Assembly: GCA_002238725.1 (NCBI GenBank)
Contig: MPMX01000035.1
Coordinates: 1-46,040, forward strand
Length of the DNA: 46,040 nucleotides
Direction of reading: 5' to 3'
Source of the DNA: Rhodospirillaceae bacterium bin65
Lineage (GTDB): Bacteria > Pseudomonadota > Alphaproteobacteria > Bin65
In this document: one piece after another, positions 25,939-35,879 of the stretch
Numbering within the stretch: the stretch's first letter is position 1
Layout: every line of letters starts with the position of its first letter
Translations under genes and position numbers: made by a program
The notes under the pieces: model-generated
Told to the model about the DNA's origin: nothing
Seen by the model: the letters and a program-made list of their open reading frames with translations, nothing else
Database searches by the model: none

Positions 25939-26862
25939 ATGACGGCACGCATCGGCATCATCGGTTACGGTGAGGCCGGCCGCGCCTTCGGCGCCGGGCT
26001 GGCCAAGGCCGGCGCAGCGGTCGCGACCCACGATATCCTCGTGCCGACGCGCGACGGGGCGGCGATCCGGGCGAACGCGGCGACCGACGGCGTGGCGGTC
26101 TGCGCCACGGCCGCGAAGGCGATCGCCGGCGCCGGCATCGTCCTTTCGCTGGTCCCGGCGGACGCTGCCCGGGCAGTCGCCATCGAAGCGGCAGGCCATT
26201 TGCAGGCCGAACAACTCTTCATGGACATGAACTCGGTCTCGCCGCGCGAAAAGGAGACCGGCGCGGCGATCGTCGGGGCGGCCGGCGCCCGTTATGTCGA
26301 AGCGACGATCATGGAGCCGGTGATCGAGAACGGCGCCGCGAGCGAAGTCCTTCTGGCCGGCCCGGCGGCGGCGAAAGCGAAGGAAATCCTCAGCCCCTAC
26401 GGCATGGTCCTGGCCATCGTCGGCGACCGGTTCGGCGCCGCAGCGGCGGTCAAACTGTGCCGCAGCGTCATCGTCAAGGGGTTCGAGGCGATCGTGGTGG
26501 AGAGCATGCTGGCCGCCCGGCAATACGGGGCGGACGGCGCCGTCCTGGCGTCGCTGCAGAAGAGCGATCCGGAAATCGACTGGGCCGCCAGGGCCGACTA
26601 TGTGTTCGAGCGGGTGCTGCGGCACGGTCGCAGACGCGCCGCCGAAATGCGCTTCGCCGGCGAGGCGGTGTCCGACGCCGGCTATCCGCCGCGGATGAGC
26701 GACGCCATTGCCGCCTTGCAGGATGCCATGGCCGATCATGCCGACGCCGACCGAAGCTTGTTCGGTCTTGCCGATTACAAGGTATCTGCCGACCGGATCG
26801 GTGCGTCGATGCAGAATTCCGGGGAAGCCGCCGATTCGGTCCAGCTTCGGGAAACAGGATAG
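25939..26862 (+). CDS. NAD(P)-dependent beta-hydroxyacid-type dehydrogenase (DUF1932 group)
   Basis: A 307-residue protein with an N-terminal Rossmann domain (IGIIGYGEAGRAFG). The segment FMDMNSVSPREK aligns with the 6-phosphogluconate/3-hydroxyisobutyrate dehydrogenase family. The helical C-terminal domain (AVKLCRSVIVKGFEAIVVE) matches the DUF1932 branch. The conserved catalytic lysine position is probably the K in AVKLCRS. It is divergent from the VOC gene with 124 bases between. AGGA lies upstream of the ATG. The substrate is unknown; a role in the neighbouring catabolic set is possible. Confidence 0.8.
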   Translation: MTARIGIIGYGEAGRAFGAGLAKAGAAVATHDILVPTRDGAAIRANAATDGVAVCATAAKAIAGAGIVLSLVPADAARAVAIEAAGHLQAEQLFMDMNSVSPREKETGAAIVGAAGARYVEATIMEPVIENGAASEVLLAGPAAAKAKEILSPYGMVLAIVGDRFGAAAAVKLCRSVIVKGFEAIVVESMLAARQYGADGAVLASLQKSDPEIDWAARADYVFERVLRHGRRRAAEMRFAGEAVSDAGYPPRMSDAIAALQDAMADHADADRSLFGLADYKVSADRIGASMQNSGEAADSVQLRETG

Positions 26863-26877
26863 TTTCGAGGCCGATCG

Positions 26878-27001
26878 GCCCCTCGATACGGCGCTGGCGC
26901 GCCTACTCGGGATGAGGGGCATTCGGGAAGGATGTTCTCATCCTGTTATTTCCCCTCACCCTGAGTAGCCCCGGCTCAAGACCGGGGCGTATCGAAGGGC
27001 C
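26878..27001. repeat. Family 2 long palindrome, copy 2
   Basis: The arms CCCCTCGATACGGCG / CGTATCGAAGGG and GCCTACTCGGGATGAGGGG / CCCCTCACCCTGAGTAGC match copy 1 at 9453-9569 but have diverged more. It starts 15 bases after the dehydrogenase stop, just as copy 1 lies beside a P450 3' end. Both copies lie between convergent genes, which favours a terminator-like role. Confidence 0.82.
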
Positions 27002-27043
27002 GACGCTGTTTTCGATGTTTCGCAAACCGCCCAGGTAGCGCCG

Positions 27044-27805
27044 TCAGGCTCCGACCCCGTCCGGCGCCATATCGGTCTCGCCCAGCACCTCCAGGCGCCA
27101 GATATCGTTGGTCGAGGCCCAGCGCAGGCGCACGGCGGTTTCGCAAACTTTGACGGCGCGGGCGGCGTCTTCCGGCGTCCGGATATATTTCTCGCACAGG
27201 TCGAGCTGGCGGGTGGAATGCTCCAGGTCGGCCTCGGCATGTTCGACGAAGAAGCCGATTTCCGGATCGTCCTTCGTCAGGCCGTAATGCTTTTCGAAGG
27301 ACGGGATGGTGATCTCGTTGTTCAGCGCGACCTGCTGGCCTTCCTGGGTCGAGGCCATGGCGAGCGCCACGCCGAGCGGCTCTTCCCGGTTGACGTGGCA
27401 ATAATACAGCGTCCGCGCCCACCAGCCGGGGGTCGGTTGGGTATTCTCGATCTCCTCGTCCGACAGGCCGGCGTGGCGGCAGAAATCCGAGATCATCTCG
27501 AAATGGTCGTGCGGGACATGGCCGGGCTTGGGAATCGCCATCAGGCCTTCTTCCTCAGCCATGTTCTCGGCGATCATGCGCCGGATGTCGGACGGGCCGC
27601 GCCAGTAGAGAAAACCGAAGGACGGCACGACATAGTTCACGAATTTCAGATGTTGGGCCATGTAGACGCCCAGCGCGCGCAACGGCAACGAACCGTCGAG
27701 CATGGCCTGGAAAAACGGGTGTTTCTTGGTGTGCCATTGCTCGCGGATGGCGACAACCTTGTCGGCAATGCCCTCGGGGCTGACGACGACGGATCCTTCC
27801 GGCAT
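27044..27805 (-). CDS. Heme-oxygenase-like dimetal protein (TenA/PqqC/CADD-related)
   Basis: A 253-residue all-helical protein related to PqqC and to the heme-oxygenase-like di-iron oxidases. It has the segment REQWHTKKHPFF near residue 21 and the acidic patch MAEEEG (82-87) followed by H96/H99/H101. E155 lies in STQEGQQ. The final helix motif is EHAEADLEHS with H189, D193 and H196, the same H-x3-D-x2-H spacing as the metal ligands of chlamydial CADD. PqqC itself lacks such a metal site, so an O2-activating enzyme is more likely. No pqq genes are near. AGGAGAG lies upstream. It is followed on the plus side by the family 2 palindrome and preceded by gor. Confidence 0.8.
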   Translation of the reverse strand: MPEGSVVVSPEGIADKVVAIREQWHTKKHPFFQAMLDGSLPLRALGVYMAQHLKFVNYVVPSFGFLYWRGPSDIRRMIAENMAEEEGLMAIPKPGHVPHDHFEMISDFCRHAGLSDEEIENTQPTPGWWARTLYYCHVNREEPLGVALAMASTQEGQQVALNNEITIPSFEKHYGLTKDDPEIGFFVEHAEADLEHSTRQLDLCEKYIRTPEDAARAVKVCETAVRLRWASTNDIWRLEVLGETDMAPDGVGA

Positions 27806-27909
27806 GGGGCGGGCTCTCCTGGTTGATTGACAGCAGCAATAAAGCCGCGTTCGGCAGCGGGATCAACCGCGGACGCGCGGCAAAACATACCGCCGGCGGC
27901 GGGGCCGCC

Positions 27910-29289
27910 CTATTCGGCTGCCTGACGCACCGGCTCGGAGACCGGCTCCCGCATCGTCACCAGTTCCTCGGCCGCGGTCGGATGAATGCCGATGGTGGCG
28001 TCGAAATCCTGCTTGGTCGCGCCCATATTTATCGCCACGGCAAAACCCTGGGTCATTTCGCCGGCGCCCGGGCCGACGACATGCAGGCCGACGACCCGCT
28101 GGGTCTCGCGCACGACGACCAGCTTCATCAGCCCCCGCTCGTCGCGGCCGGACAGCGTGTGCTTCATCGGCCGGTAGGTCGAGCGGTAGATGTCGAGCGC
28201 GCCGAATTTCGCCCGCGCCTCCGCTTCCGTATAGCCCACCGTGCCGATTTCCGGCTGGCTGAAAACCGCCGATGGAACAAATTCATAGCCGACGGTCTTG
28301 CCGGACGGGTTGAACAGGGCGTCGGCCAGCGCGTGGCCTTCCTGGATCGCCACCGGCGTGAGCTGGATCCGGTCGGTGACATCGCCGATGGCATAAATGT
28401 TCCCGACATTTGTGCACCAGTCCGCATCGACGACAACGGCGCCGTCCCTGCCCGCCGACACGCCGGCCGCGTCGAGGCCGAGGCCGCCGGTGTTCGGCAC
28501 CCGGCCGGTCGCATACATGACCAGATCGGTCTCCACCGAGCCGCCGTCCGCCAGGCCGACCGAGTAGCTGCCGCCGGGCCGGCGCGTCACATCCCGGACG
28601 GCGGCGTCGAAGCGCAGATCGACGCCCTTCTTGACCATTTCTTCGGCCAGGAATTCCCGGACATCGTCGTCGAAACCGCGCAGGAACGGGTTGCCGCGGT
28701 AGACCTGCGTCACCTGCGCGCCCAGCCCGGTGAAGATGCCCGCGAACTCGACCGCGATGTAACCGCCGCCCACGATGACGATGCGCTCCGGCAGCTCCGG
28801 CAGGAAAAAGGCGTTGTCCGACGTGATGACATGCTCGCGGCCCGGAATGTCGGGCACGAACGGTCGGCCGCCGACGGCGATCAGGACCGTATCGGCCGTG
28901 ACCCGCTTTCCGTCGACGTCGAGCGTATGATTGTCGACGAATGTCGCGCGGGCGTCGAAAATTTCAGCCCCCGGCCCTTCGATCAGCCGCTCGTAGATGC
29001 CGTTCAGCCGGGCGATTTCGCGGTTCTTGTTGGCGATCAGTGCCGGCCAGGCATGGCGGCGCGGCCCGACTGTCCAGCCGAAGCCCTCCGCGTCCTCGAA
29101 ATCCTCGGCGAAATGGGCGGCGTAGGTGAACAGCTTCTTGGGCACGCAGCCGACATTGACGCAGGTGCCGCCCAGATGGCGCTCCTCGGCAACCCCTACT
29201 TTCGCGCCGTGGGCGGCGGCGATGCGGGCCGCCCGCGTGCCGCCCGATCCCGCGCCGATGACAAAGAAATCGAAATCGTATCCGCTCAT
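27910..29289 (-). CDS. gor: Glutathione-disulfide reductase
   Basis: A 459-residue flavoprotein disulfide reductase. It has FAD-binding GAGSGG (residues 12-17), the redox-active pair C43/C48 (GGTCVNVGCVPKKL), a second Rossmann site IVIVGGGYIAVEFAG, and VYRGNPFLRGFD with the arginines that favour NADPH. The C-terminal catalytic motif is HPTAAEE. It regenerates reduced glutathione in the cytoplasm. It is upstream of the dimetal protein on the same strand, 104 bases apart; co-transcription is possible. Confidence 0.94.
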   Translation of the reverse strand: MSGYDFDFFVIGAGSGGTRAARIAAAHGAKVGVAEERHLGGTCVNVGCVPKKLFTYAAHFAEDFEDAEGFGWTVGPRRHAWPALIANKNREIARLNGIYERLIEGPGAEIFDARATFVDNHTLDVDGKRVTADTVLIAVGGRPFVPDIPGREHVITSDNAFFLPELPERIVIVGGGYIAVEFAGIFTGLGAQVTQVYRGNPFLRGFDDDVREFLAEEMVKKGVDLRFDAAVRDVTRRPGGSYSVGLADGGSVETDLVMYATGRVPNTGGLGLDAAGVSAGRDGAVVVDADWCTNVGNIYAIGDVTDRIQLTPVAIQEGHALADALFNPSGKTVGYEFVPSAVFSQPEIGTVGYTEAEARAKFGALDIYRSTYRPMKHTLSGRDERGLMKLVVVRETQRVVGLHVVGPGAGEMTQGFAVAINMGATKQDFDATIGIHPTAAEELVTMREPVSEPVRQAAE

Positions 29290-29531
29290 ATCAGCCTGCC
29301 GTTCCGTGCCGGCAACAGATGGGCCGGCTCCACCGCCGGATCAACCGGATGCGGCAGACGCGACGGCCCGAATGGCGAACGCTGCCAACGATCCCTCATG
29401 CAACGACTTGACGGACGATCTTATCGCCAACATTTCGAATGGACGGGAGAAAAAGCATCGATCGAATGACAGGCCGTCGTGGGGAGGCGGACGCAGGAAT
29501 GGTTTGAAACGAGAATTTTATCTCTGACAAA

Positions 29532-29730
29532 GCCGCCCCGGACCTATTCCGGGGCCCAGGAGCCTGCCCTGAGCGAAGCCGAAGGGCCGGCCCGAAAGGC
29601 CTCGGCCTGTAGCCCCTGGACCCCGGATCTGCGCTTCGCTCCGTCCGGGGTGACACTGAGGGGATAATTTACGGCATCGGCGATCGGAACGGCAGCAGGC
29701 CGCGAACACATAGTTACCGATACAATCCCC
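29532..29730. repeat. Family 1 palindromic repeat, copy F, with structured tail
   Basis: It opens GCCGCCCCGGACCTATTCCG and contains the nested module CCTGCCCTGAGCGAAGCCGA. The tail is 29660-29730, with the outer stem GGGGAT/ATCCCC and inner stem ATCGG/CCGAT. It lies in the 654-bp divergent gap between gor and aroQ. The remainder (29290-29530 and 29731-29943) shows no further gene, and no aroQ Shine-Dalgarno is visible. Confidence 0.78.
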
Positions 29731-29943
29731 TTCGAAACCCTCCCCTGCAAAATTGGCGAAAAACCGTTGCGCTCGATGTTGAGTAGCGCTCAGGGGCGTC
29801 CGGCGGATCGATGATTTCCAGCCGGCCCGATTTATTGGATATTTTGAGACTTGAGCCCTATCTTTGAATACACGCGCCAGGCTGCACAGCAACAAGGCAG
29901 CGGCCTGCAAGACAAACCCGGCAGAACAGCCACGACCGGTCCG

Positions 29944-30402
29944 ATGCACAGTATCCTTTTACTGAACGGCCCCAACCTTAATCTTCTCGGCAGCCGCGAG
30001 CCGGAAATCTACGGTGCGGCGACCCTGCCGGAGATCGAGGAGAAGTGCCGGGTCTGGAGCGCGGAGCTGGGCCTGGAGGTCGATTGCCGACAAAGCAACC
30101 ACGAGGGTGAACTGGTTGAGGCGATCCACGGGGCAGCATCCGGCTGCAGCGGCATCGTCATCAACGCCGGCGCCTTCACCCACACCTCGGTCGCGCTGCT
30201 CGACGCGGTCCGCGCGGTCGGCCTGCCGACCGTGGAGGTGCATCTGTCGAACGTCCACGCCCGTGAATCCTTCCGCCGCCGGTCCTATATCGCCCAGGCG
30301 GCGCTGGGCGCGATATCCGGCTTCGGTGCGGACAGTTACCGGCTTGCGCTTCAGGCGCTGGCGCTGCACTTATCGGCGACCGGTTCGCCGGGGAGCGGGT
30401 GA
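29944..30402 (+). CDS. aroQ: 3-dehydroquinate dehydratase, type II
   Basis: A 152-residue enzyme of the shikimate pathway. The hallmarks are [49 protein letters not shown] and [16 protein letters not shown]. The ATG at 29944 fits the family start; in-frame sequence upstream to 29851 is unlike AroQ. No clear ribosome site is visible. It leads the aroQ-accB-accC-aat cluster that is conserved in alphaproteobacteria. Confidence 0.95.
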   Translation: MHSILLLNGPNLNLLGSREPEIYGAATLPEIEEKCRVWSAELGLEVDCRQSNHEGELVEAIHGAASGCSGIVINAGAFTHTSVALLDAVRAVGLPTVEVHLSNVHARESFRRRSYIAQAALGAISGFGADSYRLALQALALHLSATGSPGSG

Positions 30403-30460
30403 GCCGGCCTGCGGCGCCCGCTGCCCGGCCGACCCGCCTTTCCGCACGGAGCATTTCTCC

Positions 30461-30937
30461 ATGTCCAAGACGATCGACAACGACAGCGTGCGGCGCCTCG
30501 CGGAATTGTTGGACGAAACCGGGCTGACGGAGATCGAGTACGACAACGGCGATATCCGGATCCGGGTCGCCCGCCAGCAGGCCGGCGCCGTCGCCTATGC
30601 CCCACTGCCGGGTGCGCTTCCCGCACCGGCGGAGGCCGGCGGCCCGCCGCTCGAGGCCGGAGGGTCTGCGTCCGAAGTTCCGGCGGCGGTTTCGGCCGAT
30701 CATCCCGGCGCCGTCACCTCGCCCATGGTCGGCACCGTCTATCTCTCGCCCGAGCCGGGAGCGGCCACCTTCATCGGTGTCGGCGATAGCGTGAGCGTCG
30801 GTCAGACGCTGATGCTGGTCGAGGCCATGAAGACCTTCAACGAGATCAAGGCGCCGCACGCCGGCACCGTCAGGCAGATCGTCGTCGAGAACGGCATCCC
30901 GGTGGAATTCGGCGACGTTCTGGCGATTGTCGAATAG
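30461..30937 (+). CDS. accB: Biotin carboxyl carrier protein of acetyl-CoA carboxylase
   Basis: A 158-residue carrier. The N-terminal helix region is followed by an Ala/Pro-rich linker (about residues 45-80) and a biotinyl domain. The biotinylation site is EAMKTFNEI with K124. The pattern SPMVGTVYLSPEPGA is typical. It carries CO2 from biotin carboxylase AccC to the transcarboxylase. It sits between aroQ and accC on one strand. Confidence 0.95.
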   Translation: MSKTIDNDSVRRLAELLDETGLTEIEYDNGDIRIRVARQQAGAVAYAPLPGALPAPAEAGGPPLEAGGSASEVPAAVSADHPGAVTSPMVGTVYLSPEPGAATFIGVGDSVSVGQTLMLVEAMKTFNEIKAPHAGTVRQIVVENGIPVEFGDVLAIVE

Positions 30938-30988
30938 CGCGGGAGGCTGCTCTGTCGCGTCACCCGGACCGATCGGAAGCCGAGACCG

Positions 30989-32338
<1,350 letters not shown>

Positions 32339-32360
32339 GAATGCCCGTTCTGGAATTGGC

Positions 32361-33014
32361 ATGGAATACCGCCTGACGCCCGAACTGTTGCTTCGCGCCT
32401 ACACGACCGGCCTGTTTCCCATGGGCGAATCGCGCGGCGATTCCGACATCGTCTGGGTCGATCCGGAATGGCGCGGCATCATCCCGCTGGACGGCTTCCA
32501 TCTCCCGCGGCGGCTGCGCCGCACGGTCCGCCGGGCCGGTTTGGCCGTGCGCGTCGATACGGCGTTCGGCCGGGTGATGCGGGCGTGCGCCGCGCCGCGC
32601 CGGGGCCGGCGGGAAACCTGGATCAACGACGATATCCTGCGCGCCTATGCCGAACTGTACCGGGCGGGTTTCGCCCATTCCGTCGAATGCTGGCGGGGCG
32701 ACGCGCTGGTCGGCGGCCTGTACGGGGTTGCCATCGCCGGAGCCTTTTTCGGCGAAAGCATGTTCACCCTGGAAACCGACGCCAGCAAGGTCGCCCTGGT
32801 CCATCTGGTCGCCCGGCTGGACCGCGCCGGCTACCGGCTGCTCGACACCCAGTTTCTGACCGACCATCTGGCGCGTTTCGGTGCGGTCGAGGTGACGCGC
32901 CAGGAATACCGGCGCCTGCTGCACGAGGCGCTGGCGGTCGAGGCCGAATTTCCGAGAACGCTGCCGGAGGGCGCATTCGAGCGCTATTTGCAGTCCTTCA
33001 CCCAGACGTCGTAG
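32361..33014 (+). CDS. aat: Leucyl/phenylalanyl-tRNA-protein transferase
   Basis: A 217-residue enzyme of the bacterial N-end rule pathway, adding Leu or Phe to N-terminal Arg/Lys. [29 protein letters not shown] and [14 protein letters not shown] are diagnostic. The start at [11 protein letters not shown] is used; an in-frame ATG at 32313 lies inside accC. Its 3' end overlaps the convergent DUF2155 gene by 31 bases. Confidence 0.94.
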   Translation: MEYRLTPELLLRAYTTGLFPMGESRGDSDIVWVDPEWRGIIPLDGFHLPRRLRRTVRRAGLAVRVDTAFGRVMRACAAPRRGRRETWINDDILRAYAELYRAGFAHSVECWRGDALVGGLYGVAIAGAFFGESMFTLETDASKVALVHLVARLDRAGYRLLDTQFLTDHLARFGAVEVTRQEYRRLLHEALAVEAEFPRTLPEGAFERYLQSFTQTS

Positions 33015-33457
33015 ATCGGGTGATCCATCGCCGAGAGCGCCGGCTTGGATTTGAACATCCAGCCGCTGAACGCCTTCGTCCGTTTCCCGGTCTCCGGGTC
33101 GATATCGTAGATCTGTAGAAATGCCGCCTTTTCGGGCGGTTCGTCCGGCGGCGTGCGCTGGCAACGGCGGATGACGATGTCCAGCGTCCGGAACCGCACG
33201 GTTTCGCCGACAGGGCCGCCGAACGTAAGAATTCGGGCGGTTTCCTTGTCCAGACCCTGCAGCACGACCTGCTTGAGGTCCGGCTCGAAGGGTTCTTCCG
33301 GCGGCTCCTCTTGCGCGTTCCTGTCCGGAGACGCCCGGGTTTCCGGATCGGCCTGCTGGGCGCCGCCGGGAACGGGCGTCAGCGCAACGGCGAGGATCGC
33401 CGAAAGGGCGAACAGCAGACCCGGGCCTCTGCCGGCGAGCGGTTTCAGGAGGCGCAT
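32984..33457 (-). CDS. DUF2155 periplasmic protein
   Basis: A 157-residue protein of a family found mainly in alphaproteobacteria beside aat and accBC. A signal peptide covers about residues 1-33 (ending GGAQQA) and is followed by a Pro/Glu-rich linker. The conserved domain runs from [10 protein letters not shown] through TLDIVIRRC and [27 protein letters not shown]. Two cysteines could pair. Function is not known. It overlaps aat tail-to-tail. Confidence 0.9.
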   Translation of the reverse strand: MRLLKPLAGRGPGLLFALSAILAVALTPVPGGAQQADPETRASPDRNAQEEPPEEPFEPDLKQVVLQGLDKETARILTFGGPVGETVRFRTLDIVIRRCQRTPPDEPPEKAAFLQIYDIDPETGKRTKAFSGWMFKSKPALSAMDHPIYDVWVKDCK

Positions 33458-33502
33458 ATCGGTTGTGCGGACGCCATCGGCGCTTCCGGTTCGCAGCGGC
33501 GG

Positions 33503-34300
33503 CTACCGCGGCTTGTCGGCGGCGAAGCGCAGGCGGACATAATCTGCGTTCCAGACGCCGTCGGCATCGCGCAGCTCCGATTCGACCTTCCGGGCCACCT
33601 CGGCCTTGACCGCCTCGGCCTCGGCCGCGCTCAGCGCCGCCAGCCAGCTTTCGGCGAAGGTGTCGAGCCAGCCGCCCAGTTCGCCGGGCAGCGGCGTCAT
33701 CCGGTCGATCAGGCGGATATCGCGCACCGCGAAGCCGGCGTTTTCGAGCCGCACCCGGTATTCGTCGGGCTCCGGGAAATACCACGGATTGTAAAGATCC
33801 GGATCGAGGTTCCGGCGGCGGAAGGCGGCCTCGACGGCCCGGCGGATGCGGCCGACATTGTCGCCGCCGCCCATTTCGGCGACGAACCGGCCGCCGGGCT
33901 TGAGCGCCTGCCAGACGCCGCGGATCACGGCATCGGGGTCTTCGTCCATCCAGTGCAGCGCCGCGTTGGAGAACACCGCGTCGTAGGCTTTGGCCGGCAG
34001 ATCGAGCCGCTGCCCGTCCATGACCTGCGCATCGAGCCCGAGGGCCCGGGCGGCCTCGATCTGCGGCGCGCTGGCGTCGACGCCGGTCACGTCGACGCCC
34101 ATGTCCCGGAGCTTGAGCGTGAGCGCGCCGTCGCCGCAGCCCAGGTCGAGGATTTTCTCGCCCTTCTGCGGCGCCAGCAGTTCGACGACCGGCATCCCGA
34201 GGTCCGCGACGAAGCGGGCCTGCCGGGCGTAACGGTCGGGGTCCCAGCCCTGTTCGCCGGGCCGGGAGCCGGACTCCATGGCGCGCTGCGCGTCGGTCAT
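33503..34300 (-). CDS. SAM-dependent methyltransferase (class I)
   Basis: A 265-residue class I methyltransferase. Motif I is ILDLGCGDGALT. It is followed by TGVDASAPQIEAAR and the post-motif AVFSNAALHWMDEDP, which resemble the trans-aconitate methyltransferase/UbiE-like group. The ATG at 34300 overlaps the upstream mlaD-like stop as ATGA. A shorter start at the second methionine is possible. The substrate is unknown. Confidence 0.88.
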   Translation of the reverse strand: MTDAQRAMESGSRPGEQGWDPDRYARQARFVADLGMPVVELLAPQKGEKILDLGCGDGALTLKLRDMGVDVTGVDASAPQIEAARALGLDAQVMDGQRLDLPAKAYDAVFSNAALHWMDEDPDAVIRGVWQALKPGGRFVAEMGGGDNVGRIRRAVEAAFRRRNLDPDLYNPWYFPEPDEYRVRLENAGFAVRDIRLIDRMTPLPGELGGWLDTFAESWLAALSAAEAEAVKAEVARKVESELRDADGVWNADYVRLRFAADKPR

Positions 34301-34791
34301 TGTGCTTCGCTTCCGGTCGGCTTGCCGCCGTCCTCCGCGCCTCGCGGCGGTTCGGCAAGCAGGAATATCGCGCGCGCCAGCAATTCTTCCAGCGCCAGTG
34401 CGTCGCGCGTATTCTTCAGGGAATCGCCCGGCGCCAGGCGCCGCTCCGAGGCGCCGGGAACCAGCCGCAGATATTTGCCGCCGAGCAGGCCGTCGCTGGT
34501 CACGGACGCTTCGGTATCGGCCGGCAAGGCAAGGCCGGCGCGCACGGTAAAGTCGATTTCGGCGCGATAGCTTTCCGGATCGATGCGCTGGCCGGTCACC
34601 GTGCCGACCTTGACCCCGCCGATGCGCACATCGCTGCCCGGCCCCAGCCCGCCGACCGAGGCGAAGCTGGCCTTCAGGGTGTAGCCCTCGACGGGACGCA
34701 AATCGGCCGTGTTCCAGGCGAAGACCAGGAACAGCGCGGCGACCGCCAGGACCACCGCCCCCATCACCGTTTCGATCAGCCTGTGTCCCAC
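34297..34791 (-). CDS. mlaD: MlaD-like MCE-domain protein 1
   Basis: A 164-residue protein with one N-terminal membrane helix (VMGAVVLAVAALFLVFAW) and an MCE domain (GYTLKASFASVGGLGPGSDV, VRIGGVKVGTV). MlaD binds phospholipid in the periplasm for retrograde transport from the outer membrane. The partner ABC genes mlaE and mlaF are not in the window. A second MCE gene lies 25 bases upstream. The C-terminal helix ALALEELLARAIFLLA could mediate oligomers. Confidence 0.87.
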   Translation of the reverse strand: MGHRLIETVMGAVVLAVAALFLVFAWNTADLRPVEGYTLKASFASVGGLGPGSDVRIGGVKVGTVTGQRIDPESYRAEIDFTVRAGLALPADTEASVTSDGLLGGKYLRLVPGASERRLAPGDSLKNTRDALALEELLARAIFLLAEPPRGAEDGGKPTGSEAQ

Positions 34792-34816
34792 AGCGGTGCG
34801 CCCTCACCCGTTCCGG

Positions 34817-35278
34817 CTATTCCGGTTTACGGCGCGCGGCGGCGGCGGCCTGCACGATCCGCTCGAGCAGGCTCTCGACGATCACGGCGTCCTGCACCAG
34901 CTCGAACTCGCTGCCCTTCGCCATCATGTCCTCGCCGGAGCCCGGTTCGATCTTGACGAACTTGCCGCCCAGCACGCCATCGCTCACGATCATGGCGGCG
35001 CTTTCCTCCGGCACGCCGACGCCCTCGTCGATCCGCAGGGCGACCTGCGCCTTGAAGCGCTGCGGGTCCAACCGCAGGCGCTCGACCGCCCCGACATGCA
35101 CGCCGGCGAGATAGACCGGCGCGCCGGCGGCCAGCCCGTCGGCCTGGTCGTAGGTCGCGTAGAGAAGGTAGCCGTCCCGCCCACCGCCGCCGCGCGACAG
35201 GCCGTAGGCCATGCCGGCCAGGATCAGCGCGATCGCAAACGCGCCGGTGAGCGCAAGGACAGTGCGGTTTTCCCTCAT
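34817..35278 (-). CDS. MlaD-like MCE-domain protein 2
   Basis: A 153-residue paralogue of the next gene. It has an N-terminal helix (TVLALTGAFAIALILAGMAY) and an MCE domain (YLLYATYDQADGLAAGAPVY, LAGVHVGAVERL). The segment VSDGVLGGKFVKIEPGSGED parallels TSDGLLGGKYLRLVPGASER in the neighbour, which suggests tandem duplication followed by divergence. The two could form a mixed MCE hexamer. Confidence 0.85.
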   Translation of the reverse strand: MRENRTVLALTGAFAIALILAGMAYGLSRGGGGRDGYLLYATYDQADGLAAGAPVYLAGVHVGAVERLRLDPQRFKAQVALRIDEGVGVPEESAAMIVSDGVLGGKFVKIEPGSGEDMMAKGSEFELVQDAVIVESLLERIVQAAAAARRKPE

Positions 35279-35378
35279 CGGCGGCAGGCCTGTCTCGATC
35301 CGGGAGTTCTCTATGGACCGGGAATTGCGGCGATTGCACGGCGCCGGGCGAATCGACCCGGCAGCCCCGCGCCCGGCA

Positions 35379-35804
35379 TTACGAAGGGCGCCACGGCTCG
35401 TAGTCGCCGGTCGCGGCGTCGCGCCGGCCGCCCTCGTATTCGCTGCCCGGCGGATGCCAGGCCTCGGGCGTGCCGGTGAGGTTGGGCTGGTGCTCGGCCT
35501 GCCAGGGCTTGCGCTCGACCGGCGCCTCCTCCGGCGTCTCGTCGACCGTGTAGTGCAGCCAGCCGTGCCATTCCGGCGGCACGCGCGAGGCCTCGCGCTC
35601 GCCCTTGTAGATGACCCAGCGCTTGCGCTTGCGGGCCGTCGTCGGCTCGTGCCGTTCGACATAGTAACGGTTGCCCTGATCGTCCGTGCCGACCTGCAGG
35701 CCGTTCAGGACGGTATAGATGCGGGTGCCGATATGCGTGCCCAAGGCGGGTTCGCGCTCCTGTCGCGGCAAAGGCGGAAGTGCTTGCGTCGGACTATATG
35801 GCAA
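35379..35804 (-). CDS. NDUFA12-family NADH dehydrogenase accessory subunit
   Basis: A protein of 141 residues from the ATG at 35804. The conserved part IGTRIYTVLNGLQVGTDDQG, the stretch RKRKRWVIYKGEREASRVPP and EWHGWLHYTVDETP match the complex I accessory subunit found in alphaproteobacteria and mitochondria. The first 20 residues are not family-like. A TTG at 35744 with GGAGCG upstream would give the usual length, so the start is uncertain. Confidence 0.88.
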   Translation of the reverse strand: MPYSPTQALPPLPRQEREPALGTHIGTRIYTVLNGLQVGTDDQGNRYYVERHEPTTARKRKRWVIYKGEREASRVPPEWHGWLHYTVDETPEEAPVERKPWQAEHQPNLTGTPEAWHPPGSEYEGGRRDAATGDYEPWRPS

Positions 35805-35879
35805 AGCCGGGGGGCGGCGTCCAGCGCGGGTGCGAAAAGCCTTGCCCGCGCCCCGTGGCCTTGGGATAGGAGGCGGCCC

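Noticed and set aside
3498..29730. CRISPR array from the recurring GC-rich repeats
   Set aside because: Copies are kilobases apart, palindromic over 100 bases or more, and lack regular spacers or cas genes.
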